NCBI RefSeq assembly: GCF_003612565.1
Contig: NZ_RAZG01000048.1
Span: 1 to 32,216 of the forward strand
Direction: 5' to 3'
Length of the DNA stretch: 32,216 nt
From: Roseburia sp. 1XD42-69
GTDB lineage: Bacteria; Bacillota; Clostridia; Lachnospirales; Lachnospiraceae
Made by a program: the position numbers and the translations under genes. A model generated the notes under the pieces. That model did no database searches. It saw only the letters and a list, made by a program, of their open reading frames with translations, and was not told the DNA's origin. Each line of letters starts with the position of its first letter. Within the stretch, counting starts at the first letter, position 1. Shown one piece after another: positions 1 through 7,049 of this stretch.

Positions 1-56
1 TGCTATTTTTATGCCAGTTCTTATTGAATTTTCAAGGTGCATAGGCACTTATTCAA

Positions 57-332
57 GTGCGAAGTTTGAGTATGGAAAATGTAACCGTCCATTATAATTC
101 ATTAAAGCCCTCCCGCCTTAAGGCTCACGCTTACACAAAAGGGACGGAAATACATGTGGCTCCCGGCCAGGAAAAGCACCTTCCCCACGAGGCGTGGCAT
201 GTGGTGCAGCAGATGCAGGGCAGGGTTTCCCCCACCCGGCGCATTGCCGGGGAACTGGTAAACGACAGCGGGGCCTTAGAGCGGGAAGCGGATCTTATGG
301 GGGCAAAGGCTCTCAGGACAGAGGTGAGATAG
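57..332 (+). CDS. DUF4157 domain protein (eCIS-associated), probably 5'-truncated
   Basis: This 91-residue protein is almost entirely a DUF4157 domain. The segment VHYNSLKPSRLKAHAYTKG, then APGQEKHLPHEAWHVVQQ, then an E-R-E-A-D-L-M-G-A-K-A-L end are the family's hallmark order. HEAWH (residues 44-48) is an HExxH metal-binding motif. DUF4157 is known as a leader or core domain of many cargo proteins loaded into extracellular contractile injection systems. The reading frame opens with GTG at 57, and an in-frame TAG lies at 42-44. The segment usually found just before VHYNS (a Leu-Pro start and a Leu-Ser-Gly) is only partly present, so the 5' end looks lost. The next gene starts 22 bases downstream. 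No injection-system structural gene is visible. The domain call is strong; the start codon and functionality are uncertain. Confidence 0.72.
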   Translation: MRSLSMENVTVHYNSLKPSRLKAHAYTKGTEIHVAPGQEKHLPHEAWHVVQQMQGRVSPTRRIAGELVNDSGALEREADLMGAKALRTEVR

Positions 333-354
333 GTGGAAGGATAGGGGGAATTTT

Positions 355-1890
355 ATGCTGATGCAGGATAAAAAAGAAAAAATGAAATCCGAAATGAAAA
401 AAAGAGTATCCCCTGTAAAAAGTGTGTACAGAGGGGATGTTTTTGCTGTAAAAAATTCCAGGGGGCTTCCCGGAAACATACGGGCAGGATTTGTGCCAGC
501 CCCGGTTTTGCAGAAAAAATCCGGCGGCGGGGTCGTCCAGCTTTCCCACATCAAAAATGTAAATCCCAATACCCAGGATCCACCTCACTTAGTCCAGAAC
601 GAAAAACCCACGATAGTCTTTGAGAGCATGGCTTCCAATTCCGCCAGTGCCCAGAGTATTTTTGACCAGACAAAACAGTATTCCGGCAATACCATCTGTG
701 TGTTTGGATTGAACAGACGTTATACAGTTCCAAGGGCACCTCTCCAGCTTGAGTGGATTGGAGATGTGGGCATACATTTTTTCCGGGGATTTACATTTGA
801 GTGGGAAAAACCTGGAGAAGTCCTGGAAACGGACCAGTATAAAATGCCTTTTATCGAGGCCCGGGCAGAGGTTATGGGCCAGGGGGAAAAGATTGTAAAT
901 GCATTGCCAGAGGACAGTATCCAATCTGAACATGTACCTGCAACGGATAATTCCCATAAGATTGTATACCGATGGATAGACGGTGATGCCGAAAATGATA
1001 CGTCCCAGGAGATTCCCGCAGAACATCTGACAGCTTTGTCAGAAGAGACAATGGGAGTGTTATCTGGTCCTTATACATGGAAAAGTGGTTCTGAAAGCAG
1101 GACGCATAAATTTTATTGTGGATTTATAGACAGAGTAAATGAGTGCGAAGGCCGTGTACGGGAAAAATATTTTAGAGAAAAGGGCAAACTGGCAGAGGAT
1201 ATGAACAGTTTCCTAAATGTCCCGGAATATTTGTCAAATGAGGGTGGCCTGAATGGTTATTATCTTCCGGAAACAACATTTATGATGAGTCCCAATACTC
1301 ATAGAGTAATGCTGCACACAATCCGTTCCAGACAGGCGGCGTCAGATATTTATCCCGAAATAGGCAGCAGTGAAAAGCTATTACAGGTATTGGAACGGTA
1401 TAGGAATGTGCAACTGGACGGGCAGTTGCGGACGCATATGGACAATGTAAGAGGTAACAATTTTCCTGCCAGCGCCCAGCCTTTGAAAAGTTATATTGAG
1501 AGCCGTTATCCTAAAGATAAAGAGGGTTTCGACAGTAAATCCATGCAGGATAAAGAGAGCATGAAAATGCTTTTTTATGCCAATATAGCAAAGAACAGCG
1601 TTTATTTTGAACCGCAATTAAAGGTATCTAAGCCCTTAAAAAGAGAATTTGAGACAGAGGGGACGAATTATATTGGTGTGGAACTGCTGCAATTGCTGAA
1701 AAGTGGTAACCTTGTGGAAAAAGAAGTTTTTTATCAGAAATTGATAAAAATGAGGCAGTCAGTTTTTGATAAATTTTGGATTTCTGAAGAGATGAGCCCG
1801 GATTTCAAACGTTTTAAACAGATTGAAGTTAATAAAATATATTCTTACTATAAACGGCACAGACAGCAGATTGCTGCGGAGTTAAACTAG
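355..1890 (+). CDS. candidate cargo/toxin protein downstream of DUF4157 gene; possible glycosyltransferase-like domain
   Basis: I do not recognise this 511-residue protein as a named family. Residues 1-65 are basic and low in complexity and end in VLQKKSGGGVVQLS, a linker type I associate with DUF4157-bearing proteins. From about residue 80 comes PTIVFE (likely beta strand), TICVFGLN (second strand), MPFIEARAEVM and VYRWIDGDAEND. This order resembles GT-A glycosyltransferases, where an ARN-like helix precedes a strand ending in a DxD metal motif; the DxD candidate here is DGD. The C-terminal half is helical, basic and unassigned. No signal peptide or membrane segment is seen. With the DUF4157 gene just upstream, an effector role is plausible but inferred. 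Alternatives are a non-catalytic structural protein or an unrelated toxin fold. Confidence 0.55.
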   Translation: MLMQDKKEKMKSEMKKRVSPVKSVYRGDVFAVKNSRGLPGNIRAGFVPAPVLQKKSGGGVVQLSHIKNVNPNTQDPPHLVQNEKPTIVFESMASNSASAQSIFDQTKQYSGNTICVFGLNRRYTVPRAPLQLEWIGDVGIHFFRGFTFEWEKPGEVLETDQYKMPFIEARAEVMGQGEKIVNALPEDSIQSEHVPATDNSHKIVYRWIDGDAENDTSQEIPAEHLTALSEETMGVLSGPYTWKSGSESRTHKFYCGFIDRVNECEGRVREKYFREKGKLAEDMNSFLNVPEYLSNEGGLNGYYLPETTFMMSPNTHRVMLHTIRSRQAASDIYPEIGSSEKLLQVLERYRNVQLDGQLRTHMDNVRGNNFPASAQPLKSYIESRYPKDKEGFDSKSMQDKESMKMLFYANIAKNSVYFEPQLKVSKPLKREFETEGTNYIGVELLQLLKSGNLVEKEVFYQKLIKMRQSVFDKFWISEEMSPDFKRFKQIEVNKIYSYYKRHRQQIAAELN

Positions 1891-2222
1891 AAAAATATTC
1901 AGAGGAACTTTCACGGGAATGTGGCAGCGTTCGCTTTGAGGAACTGAAAAACTGGTATGACGGGTACTATTACAGCGACGGGAGAAGCCTGTTTAATCCC
2001 AGGTCTGTAAATTGTGCCCTGACAGATGGCGTCTGTCGGAATTATTGGACAGAGACAGGGCCTATGAATGAAATTGCAGAATGCGTGGAACAGAATGTGG
2101 ATGAAATCAGGGAAGAAATTATAAAAATGGTGGCGGGAATTCCGGTGGAGATAGACCTGTTTAGAGGAATTATTCTGGAATTAAAAATGTATGGAAGCTG
2201 TGAAAAAATGAGTACTGAGTGA
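1891..2222 (+). pseudogene. relic of AAA-ATPase-like / PD-(D/E)XK family protein
   Basis: An open frame without a good start directly follows the preceding stop and ends at TGA 2220-2222. It reads FEELKNWYDGYYYSDGRSLFNP, then NYWTETGP, then a C-terminal RGIILELKMYG. The WYDGY...LFNP...YW.TG series is typical of the AAA-ATPase-like family (PF09820), and IILELK resembles the C-terminal PD-(D/E)XK nuclease core of the same proteins. The ATPase P-loop half is absent. The piece between VEIDL and RGIILELK is much shorter than in full proteins, so the relic carries a 5' loss and probably an internal deletion. Such proteins are abundant in many copies in gut Firmicutes and Bacteroidetes. Confidence 0.6.
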
Positions 2223-2258
2223 CAAAATCAAGACGAGGGGAAAGTTTTAAAATTAACC

Positions 2259-2287
2259 TTGACACCCTGGAAATTATGTGGTATCCT
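2259..2287 (+). promoter_or_regulatory. sigma-A promoter for ylxM-ffh operon within an inverted repeat
   Basis: TTGACA at 2259-2264 is followed after 17 bases by TATCCT at 2282-2287, with TG one base upstream of the -10 (extended -10). A perfect 10-base inverted repeat brackets it: CCTTGACACC at 2257-2266 and GGTGTCAAGG at 2294-2303. The left arm covers the -35 box and the right arm lies at the expected transcription start. The gene start is 43 bases after the -10. The arrangement could be an operator or a 5' UTR-proximal fold; both are inference. Confidence 0.6.
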
Positions 2288-2329
2288 ACCAAAGGTGTCA
2301 AGGAGAAAAACTTGTCAGCGGAGGATAGT

Positions 2330-2662
2330 ATGGAGACAAAGGCAAGACAGGCGTACCTCTACGATTTTTACGGGGAACTTTTAAACCAGCACCAGCGGGG
2401 AATATATGAGGACTATGCATTTTCCGATTTGTCTTTGGGGGAAATTGCCGCAGAGGAGGGCATCAGCCGCCAGGGCGTCCATGATTTAATCAGGCGCTGC
2501 AGCAAAAAACTGGAAGAATACGAAGAGAAACTTCACTTAGTGGAAAAGTTTTTATTGATAAAAGAAAAAGCAGAAGAGATTGAAAGCATTGCAGCTAAGA
2601 AAACGGAACCGGAGATGAAGGAGATTGCCGCCATTTCCAGGGAGATTTTAGAGGAGCTTTGA
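2330..2662 (+). CDS. ylxM: YlxM-family putative DNA-binding protein, SRP-associated
   Basis: This is a 110-residue helix-turn-helix protein beginning [18 protein letters not shown], the usual N-terminus of YlxM. The helix-turn-helix region [20 protein letters not shown] resembles sigma-70 region 4. YlxM is encoded beside ffh in many Firmicutes and modulates signal recognition particle function. I chose ATG 2330 because GGAGG at 2320-2324 lies 5 bases upstream and it matches the family start. The same frame is open back to 2219, but that extension has no family similarity and contains the promoter. The stop is 3 bases before ffh. Confidence 0.9.
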   Translation: METKARQAYLYDFYGELLNQHQRGIYEDYAFSDLSLGEIAAEEGISRQGVHDLIRRCSKKLEEYEEKLHLVEKFLLIKEKAEEIESIAAKKTEPEMKEIAAISREILEEL

Positions 2663-2665
2663 CCT

Positions 2666-4015
2666 ATGGCATTTGAAAATCTGTCGGAGAAATTGCAGAA
2701 TGTATTTAAAAACTTAAGAAGTAAGGGAAGGCTGACAGAAGAAGATGTAAAAGCCGCTTTAAAAGAAGTAAAAATGGCCCTGTTGGAAGCGGATGTCAAC
2801 TTTAAAGTGGTTAAGCAGTTTATCAAAACCGTGCAGGAGCGGGCCATCGGGCAGGATGTGATGAACGGGTTAAACCCAGGCCAGATGGTGATTAAAATCG
2901 TAAACGAAGAGATGATTGCCCTTATGGGTTCCGAGACCACGGAGATTGCATTAAAGCCCGGGAGCGAAGTCACTGTGATTATGATGGCGGGTCTCCAGGG
3001 GGCAGGTAAAACCACCACCACGGCAAAGATTGCAGGAAAGTTAAAGCAGAAGGGGAAAAAACCTTTGCTTGCAGCCTGTGACGTGTACCGTCCCGCAGCC
3101 ATTGACCAGTTAAAGATTAACGGGGAGAAACAGGGCGTGGAAGTTTTTTCCATGGGGGATAAAAATAATCCTGTGGATATTGCCAAAGGGGCAGTGGAGC
3201 ACGCAAAGAAAAACGGATATAATGTGGTGATTATAGACACTGCAGGACGTCTTCACATAGACGAGGATATGATGGCGGAACTTGCCGCCATTAAGGAACA
3301 GGTGGAGGTTCACCAGACCATTCTTGTGGTGGATTCCATGACGGGGCAGGATGCCGTAAATGTGGCAAATCTTTTTCAGGAAAAAATCGGTATCGACGGC
3401 GTTGTTTTAACAAAGCTGGACGGGGATACCAGAGGCGGTGCGGCCCTTTCCATCCGGGCTGTTACAGGCAGGCCCATATTGTATATCGGTATGGGGGAAA
3501 AGCTTTCGGATTTGGAGCAGTTTTATCCGGACCGTATGGCGTCAAGGATTCTTGGCATGGGGGATGTTCTCACCATGATTGAAAAAGCCCAGGAAGCCAT
3601 TGACGAGGACGAGGCCAGGAAATTAGAGCAGAAGATGAAAAAGGCCGAGTTTGATTTTGAGGACTATTTAAGCTCCATGAGCCAGATGAAAAAGATGGGG
3701 GGACTTACCAGCATCATGGGCATGATGCCAGGGTTAGGGGGCATGAAAATGCCGGAAATTGATGAGGCACAGGCGGAAAAGGGCATGAAGCGCACAGAGT
3801 CCATTATCTATTCCATGACCCCGGAGGAGAGGAGAAATCCTTCCCTTTTAAATCCCAGCCGGAAAAAAAGGATTGCCGACGGCGCAGGGGTGGATATTGC
3901 AGAGGTAAACCGTTTGGTAAAGCAGTTTGAACAGGCGAGGAAAATGATGAAGCAGATTCCCGGAATGATGGGAGGTAAGCGCGGTAAAAGAGGCAGATTT
4001 AATCTTCCTTTTTAA
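2666..4015 (+). CDS. ffh: signal recognition particle protein Ffh (SRP54)
   Basis: This 449-residue GTPase binds 4.5S RNA and targets nascent membrane proteins to FtsY and the translocon. It has the N-terminal four-helix bundle, then the NG GTPase domain with GLQGAGKTTTTAKIAGK (P-loop, near residue 107), DTAGRLHIDEDMM and TKLDGDTRGGAAL. The methionine-rich M domain follows (GMMPGLGGMKM, EERRNPSLLNPSRKKRIA). The length and all motifs are normal. It is translationally close to ylxM (3-base gap; the ribosome binding site lies inside the ylxM end, GAGGAGCTTTGACCT). The next gene, rpsP, follows 33 bases later. Confidence 0.98.
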   Translation: MAFENLSEKLQNVFKNLRSKGRLTEEDVKAALKEVKMALLEADVNFKVVKQFIKTVQERAIGQDVMNGLNPGQMVIKIVNEEMIALMGSETTEIALKPGSEVTVIMMAGLQGAGKTTTTAKIAGKLKQKGKKPLLAACDVYRPAAIDQLKINGEKQGVEVFSMGDKNNPVDIAKGAVEHAKKNGYNVVIIDTAGRLHIDEDMMAELAAIKEQVEVHQTILVVDSMTGQDAVNVANLFQEKIGIDGVVLTKLDGDTRGGAALSIRAVTGRPILYIGMGEKLSDLEQFYPDRMASRILGMGDVLTMIEKAQEAIDEDEARKLEQKMKKAEFDFEDYLSSMSQMKKMGGLTSIMGMMPGLGGMKMPEIDEAQAEKGMKRTESIIYSMTPEERRNPSLLNPSRKKRIADGAGVDIAEVNRLVKQFEQARKMMKQIPGMMGGKRGKRGRFNLPF

Positions 4016-4048
4016 CATAAAATAAATACAAACCAGGAGGTGAAAGAG

Positions 4049-4294
4049 ATGGCAGTAAAAATCAGATTAAGAAGAATGGGACAGAAGAAAGCTCCTTTCT
4101 ATAGAATCGTTGTAGCGGATTCCAGATCTCCCAGAGATGGAAGGTTTATTGAGGAAATCGGCACTTACGACCCAACCAAAGACCCCAGCGAATATCATGT
4201 AAATGAAGAGCTGGCAAAAAAATGGTTAGCAAACGGAGCACAGCCCACAGAGACCGTCAGCAGACTTTTCAAATCTGCAGGAATTGAAAAATAG
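4049..4294 (+). CDS. rpsP: 30S ribosomal protein S16
   Basis: An 81-residue protein starting [20 protein letters not shown], the conserved S16 N-terminus, followed by [20 protein letters not shown]. It is a small-subunit assembly protein that binds 16S rRNA. ATG 4049 is chosen over the in-frame GTG at 4040 because AGGAGG at 4035-4040 lies 8 bases before the ATG, while the GTG overlaps that site. Its place between ffh and khpA is the usual Firmicute order. Confidence 0.98.
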   Translation: MAVKIRLRRMGQKKAPFYRIVVADSRSPRDGRFIEEIGTYDPTKDPSEYHVNEELAKKWLANGAQPTETVSRLFKSAGIEK

Positions 4295-4320
4295 CGGTTA
4301 AATAAAGAGAGGTGTAACCG

Positions 4321-4548
4321 ATGAAAGAATTAGTGGAAGTAATTGCAAAAGCGTTAGTCGATCACCCGGAGGAAGTGGTGGTTTCCCAGACGGAGACAGA
4401 CAGGACGATCACACTGGAACTTCGTGTGGCACAGTCTGACATGGGGAAAGTAATCGGCAAACAGGGCCGCATTGCCAAGGCAATCCGCTCTGTGGTAAAA
4501 GCAGCAGCCTCTAAGGAAGACAAGAAAGTAATTGTAGATATTATGTAA
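4321..4548 (+). CDS. khpA: KH-domain RNA-binding protein KhpA
   Basis: A 75-residue single KH domain. The GxxG loop lies in GKVIGKQGRIAKAIRSVVKA, and the C-terminal strand is KVIVDIM. KhpA (YlqC) pairs with KhpB in Firmicutes, binds many RNAs and influences cell division and elongation. The gene sits in the standard slot between rpsP and rimM, with an AGAGAGG-type site before ATG 4321. A hairpin terminator follows 4 bases after the stop. Confidence 0.95.
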   Translation: MKELVEVIAKALVDHPEEVVVSQTETDRTITLELRVAQSDMGKVIGKQGRIAKAIRSVVKAAASKEDKKVIVDIM

Positions 4549-4552
4549 TATA

Positions 4553-4577
4553 TAGCGTCCTTTCGGACGCTATTTTT
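4553..4577 (+). terminator. rho-independent terminator or attenuator after khpA
   Basis: TAGCGTCC (4553-4560), loop TTTC, GGACGCTA (4565-4572), then TTTTT. The stem is 8 perfect pairs, extendable by one A-T pair. It lies inside the operon between khpA and rimM, leaving only about 22 bases to the next start. It may therefore act as a partial terminator that lowers rimM-trmD expression relative to rpsP. No separate promoter is evident in the short gap. Confidence 0.85.
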
Positions 4578-4599
4578 CTCTCATGGCATAGGAGGGCCT

Positions 4600-5121
4600 A
4601 TGGAAGACTTATTTAAGGTAGGGGTGATTACAAGCACCCATGGATTAAAAGGGGAAGTGAAAGTATTTCCCACCACAGATGACCCGAAACGTTTTTTAGA
4701 TTTGAAAGAGATTCTTTTGGATACGGGAAAGGAAAAAACTCTGCTCCATATCTCAAATGTGAGATTTTTCAAAAATATGGTAATCTTAAAATTCAAAGAG
4801 TTTGGGGATATCAATGAAGTGGAGCACTTAAGGCAGAAAGAGCTTTTTGTCACAAGGGAACATGCAGTGCCTTTAAAAGAAAACGAATACTATATTGCGG
4901 ACCTTATGGGCCTTTCTGCAGTTTCCGATGAGGGGGAGGACTTAGGGGAAGTCGGGGATGTGCTGCAGTCGGCGGCAAATGACATATATGTGATAAAAAA
5001 ACAGGGGGAGAAAGACCTTTTGGTGCCTGCCATTAAAGAATGTGTCAAATCCGTGGATATCCCTGGGGGAAAAATTGTGCTTCACCTCCTGCCGGGGCTT
5101 AGGGAAGCCAATGAGAAATAG
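4600..5121 (+). CDS. rimM: 16S rRNA processing protein RimM
   Basis: This 173-residue protein starts MEDLFKVGVITSTHGLKGEVKVFP, the classic RimM N-terminal barrel. A PRC-barrel half follows around YYIADLMGLSAV and GDVLQSAANDIYVIK, ending LVPAIKECVKSVDIPGGKI. RimM helps 30S 3'-head maturation and binds S19. GGAGGG at 4591-4596 sits 3 bases before ATG 4600. It is followed by trmD after 17 bases, a nearly universal pairing. Confidence 0.97.
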   Translation: MEDLFKVGVITSTHGLKGEVKVFPTTDDPKRFLDLKEILLDTGKEKTLLHISNVRFFKNMVILKFKEFGDINEVEHLRQKELFVTREHAVPLKENEYYIADLMGLSAVSDEGEDLGEVGDVLQSAANDIYVIKKQGEKDLLVPAIKECVKSVDIPGGKIVLHLLPGLREANEK

Positions 5122-5138
5122 GGAAAGAGGGAAACTAA

Positions 5139-5864
5139 ATGAAATTTTATATTCTTACTTTATTTCCGGAAATGGTGATGCAGGGCCTTTCCACAAGCAT
5201 TATCGGAAAAGCGGCAAAAAAGGGGATTTTAACCATAGAGGCGGTAAACATCCGGGATTATACCAGGGATAAGCATTTGAAAGTGGACGACTACCCCTAC
5301 GGGGGAGGGGCCGGCATGGTGATGCAGGCACAGCCCATTTTTGATGCCTATCAGGCGATAAGGGATAAAATCGGCCATAAGCCAAGGACAATTTACCTTA
5401 CCCCCCAGGGACCCCTGTTTCACCAGGCTATGGCCAAGGAGATGGCAGGGGAGGAAGAGCTTGTTCTTCTCTGCGGACACTATGAAGGGGTGGACGAGCG
5501 TGTCTTAGAGGAAATTGTAACGGACTATGTGTCTGTGGGGGATTACGTCTTAACCGGAGGGGAACTGCCTGCCATGGTGATGGTGGATGCTATTTCCCGT
5601 ATGGTGCCAGGGGTCTTAACCAACCAGGAATCCGGGGAGACGGAATCTTTGGAGGGGGGGCTTTTGGAGTATCCCCAGTACTCAAGGCCCAGGGAATGGA
5701 TGGGGAGAGAAGTCCCGGAGGTTTTAATGTCCGGGGACCATGTAAAAATCCAGGCATGGAGGAGGGAGCAGTCCATACTCCGGACAAAAAAGCACCGCCC
5801 GGATTTGTTAAAATCTGCAGATTTGACCATCAAAGAAAAGGCATTTTACAGAGTAAATGAATGA
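5139..5864 (+). CDS. trmD: tRNA (guanine-37-N1)-methyltransferase TrmD
   Basis: A 241-residue SPOUT-class enzyme that uses S-adenosylmethionine to methylate G37 of tRNAs and so prevents frameshifting. Hallmarks are MKFYILTLFPEM at the start, DYPYGGGAGMVM, CGHYEGVDERVLE and GDYVLTGGELPAM in the knotted cofactor site, and a C-terminal DLLKSADLT. Length and motifs are normal. In most Clostridia the next gene is rplS. Here trmD is followed by a promoter and a carbonic anhydrase gene, so the operon seems to end here or rplS lies elsewhere. Confidence 0.98.
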   Translation: MKFYILTLFPEMVMQGLSTSIIGKAAKKGILTIEAVNIRDYTRDKHLKVDDYPYGGGAGMVMQAQPIFDAYQAIRDKIGHKPRTIYLTPQGPLFHQAMAKEMAGEEELVLLCGHYEGVDERVLEEIVTDYVSVGDYVLTGGELPAMVMVDAISRMVPGVLTNQESGETESLEGGLLEYPQYSRPREWMGREVPEVLMSGDHVKIQAWRREQSILRTKKHRPDLLKSADLTIKEKAFYRVNE

Positions 5865-5907
5865 GAAAAGAAAAATGAAAAAGGGTCTAGTCCTAGTGCT
5901 GATAACT

Positions 5908-5916
5908 TGATATAAT
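5908..5916 (+). promoter_or_regulatory. extended -10 promoter upstream of carbonic anhydrase gene
   Basis: TGATATAAT: a perfect TATAAT at 5911-5916 preceded by TGA at 5908-5910. No convincing -35 is found 16-18 bases upstream, so recognition would depend on the extended -10. The start codon at 5954 follows AAGGAGG at 5939-5945. Confidence 0.6.
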
Positions 5917-5953
5917 AGACGGGAAAAGGAATGAACTTAAGGAGGAAATAAGA

Positions 5954-6526
5954 ATGAACAAAGACAATTTATCTTCTGCAGAGGCACTTTCTAAGCTGAA
6001 AAGAGGAAATCAGAATTATCTGGAAGCAAAAACCAATTCCGGTAATATTTCACCTGAAATCCGCAGGCAGACATTTGAGGAGGGTCAGGCTCCCTATGCT
6101 GTTGTAATTACCTGCTCCGATTCCAGGGTGATACCGGAAAGTATTTTTATGGCAGGCATTGGAGAGCTTTTTGTCATCCGTGTGGCAGGAAACGTTATTG
6201 ATCGTCATCAGCTTGGCAGCATCGAGTATGCGGCAGACCATCTTGGTACAAAGCTTGTAGTAGTGCTGGGCCATAGCCGCTGCGGAGCCGTGGGAGCAGC
6301 GATGAGCAGCGACCCGGAAGGTTATGTGAAGTTTATCACCGATGAAATCCGTAAAGCTATCGGGGAGGAAAAGGACGAACTGCGTGCCAGCTGTCTCAAT
6401 GTTCAGCAAAGCGTTTCCGTTATTAAAGAAAAATTGAATCTGTCCCAGTCAGAAGATGAAAATGGAGTGAAAGTATGTGGGGCAATGTATCATATTGACA
6501 CCGGGGCAGTAGAATTTTTAGATTAA
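5954..6526 (+). CDS. beta-class carbonic anhydrase
   Basis: This 190-residue zinc enzyme interconverts CO2 and bicarbonate. Zinc ligands are visible as C54 in TCSDSRV (with the D56/R58 dyad), H107 and C110 in LGHSRCGAVGAA. The segment GELFVIRVAGNVID is also conserved. The length is typical for the short clade. It has its own promoter and an AAGGAGG site. The next gene follows by 18 bases, so the two may be cotranscribed. The cellular role (bicarbonate supply for carboxylases, or pH) cannot be told from context. Confidence 0.95.
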   Translation: MNKDNLSSAEALSKLKRGNQNYLEAKTNSGNISPEIRRQTFEEGQAPYAVVITCSDSRVIPESIFMAGIGELFVIRVAGNVIDRHQLGSIEYAADHLGTKLVVVLGHSRCGAVGAAMSSDPEGYVKFITDEIRKAIGEEKDELRASCLNVQQSVSVIKEKLNLSQSEDENGVKVCGAMYHIDTGAVEFLD

Positions 6527-6544
6527 CAGAATGAGGAGAAACTT

Positions 6545-6991
6545 ATGAAACCAGAAGAATTAACCCAGATGCTTATGAAGATGCAGAAAGAGACAAGAGA
6601 GGGAAAGCTGCACTGGAAGCTGGAGGTGCAGACCACCGAGGGAAATGAAGAGAAATATACAGTGGAGGAAGAGGGCCGTGTGTGGATTGTGGACGAGTGC
6701 TACACTTCCTTTTTCTGTGAATACCAGGGCAGTGAGTTTTGTATGATTACCTATGAGATGATAAAGAGCAACATGGAAGAGACAAAGACAAATAACTATG
6801 TGTTTTTACCGCCTCTGGGTGTAAGGCTGTTTTCCCTCCATACCCTGCTTCCCCATAGTATTGAGGCGAATGCGGTGGTGATTTCCCATATTCATGCACT
6901 GTGGGAACTTTTGGCGGAATTGGTGAAAAAGGGCAGCCCTCAGGTAGAACTGCGCATCCGGGAGGCGTCTGTAAATATTCAGGAGGACTGA
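6545..6991 (+). CDS. hypothetical protein, possibly cotranscribed with carbonic anhydrase
   Basis: A 148-residue acidic soluble protein that I do not recognise. It starts MKPEELTQMLMKMQKETREG after a GAGGAG site 6 bases upstream. The middle is a mixed strand region with WIVDECYTSFFCEYQG and NYVFLPPLGVRLFSLHTLL, and the end is helical (HALWELLAELVKKG). There is no signal peptide, no membrane span and no evident catalytic motif. It lies between the carbonic anhydrase and a CysN-like gene in the same direction, 58 bases before the latter. Confidence 0.75.
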   Translation: MKPEELTQMLMKMQKETREGKLHWKLEVQTTEGNEEKYTVEEEGRVWIVDECYTSFFCEYQGSEFCMITYEMIKSNMEETKTNNYVFLPPLGVRLFSLHTLLPHSIEANAVVISHIHALWELLAELVKKGSPQVELRIREASVNIQED

Positions 6992-7049
6992 TACCGCGCA
7001 TATATATTTATAAAATGCACGGTATCGGAAGCTGTGGGGAGGACTTGTT

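Noticed and set aside
1-2222. A complete extracellular contractile injection system
   Set aside because: Only a DUF4157 protein and a possible cargo are visible. No sheath, tube, baseplate or ATPase genes are in the window.
2219-2329. N-terminal extension of ylxM
   Set aside because: It has no family similarity and contains the operon promoter; ATG 2330 has the ribosome binding site.
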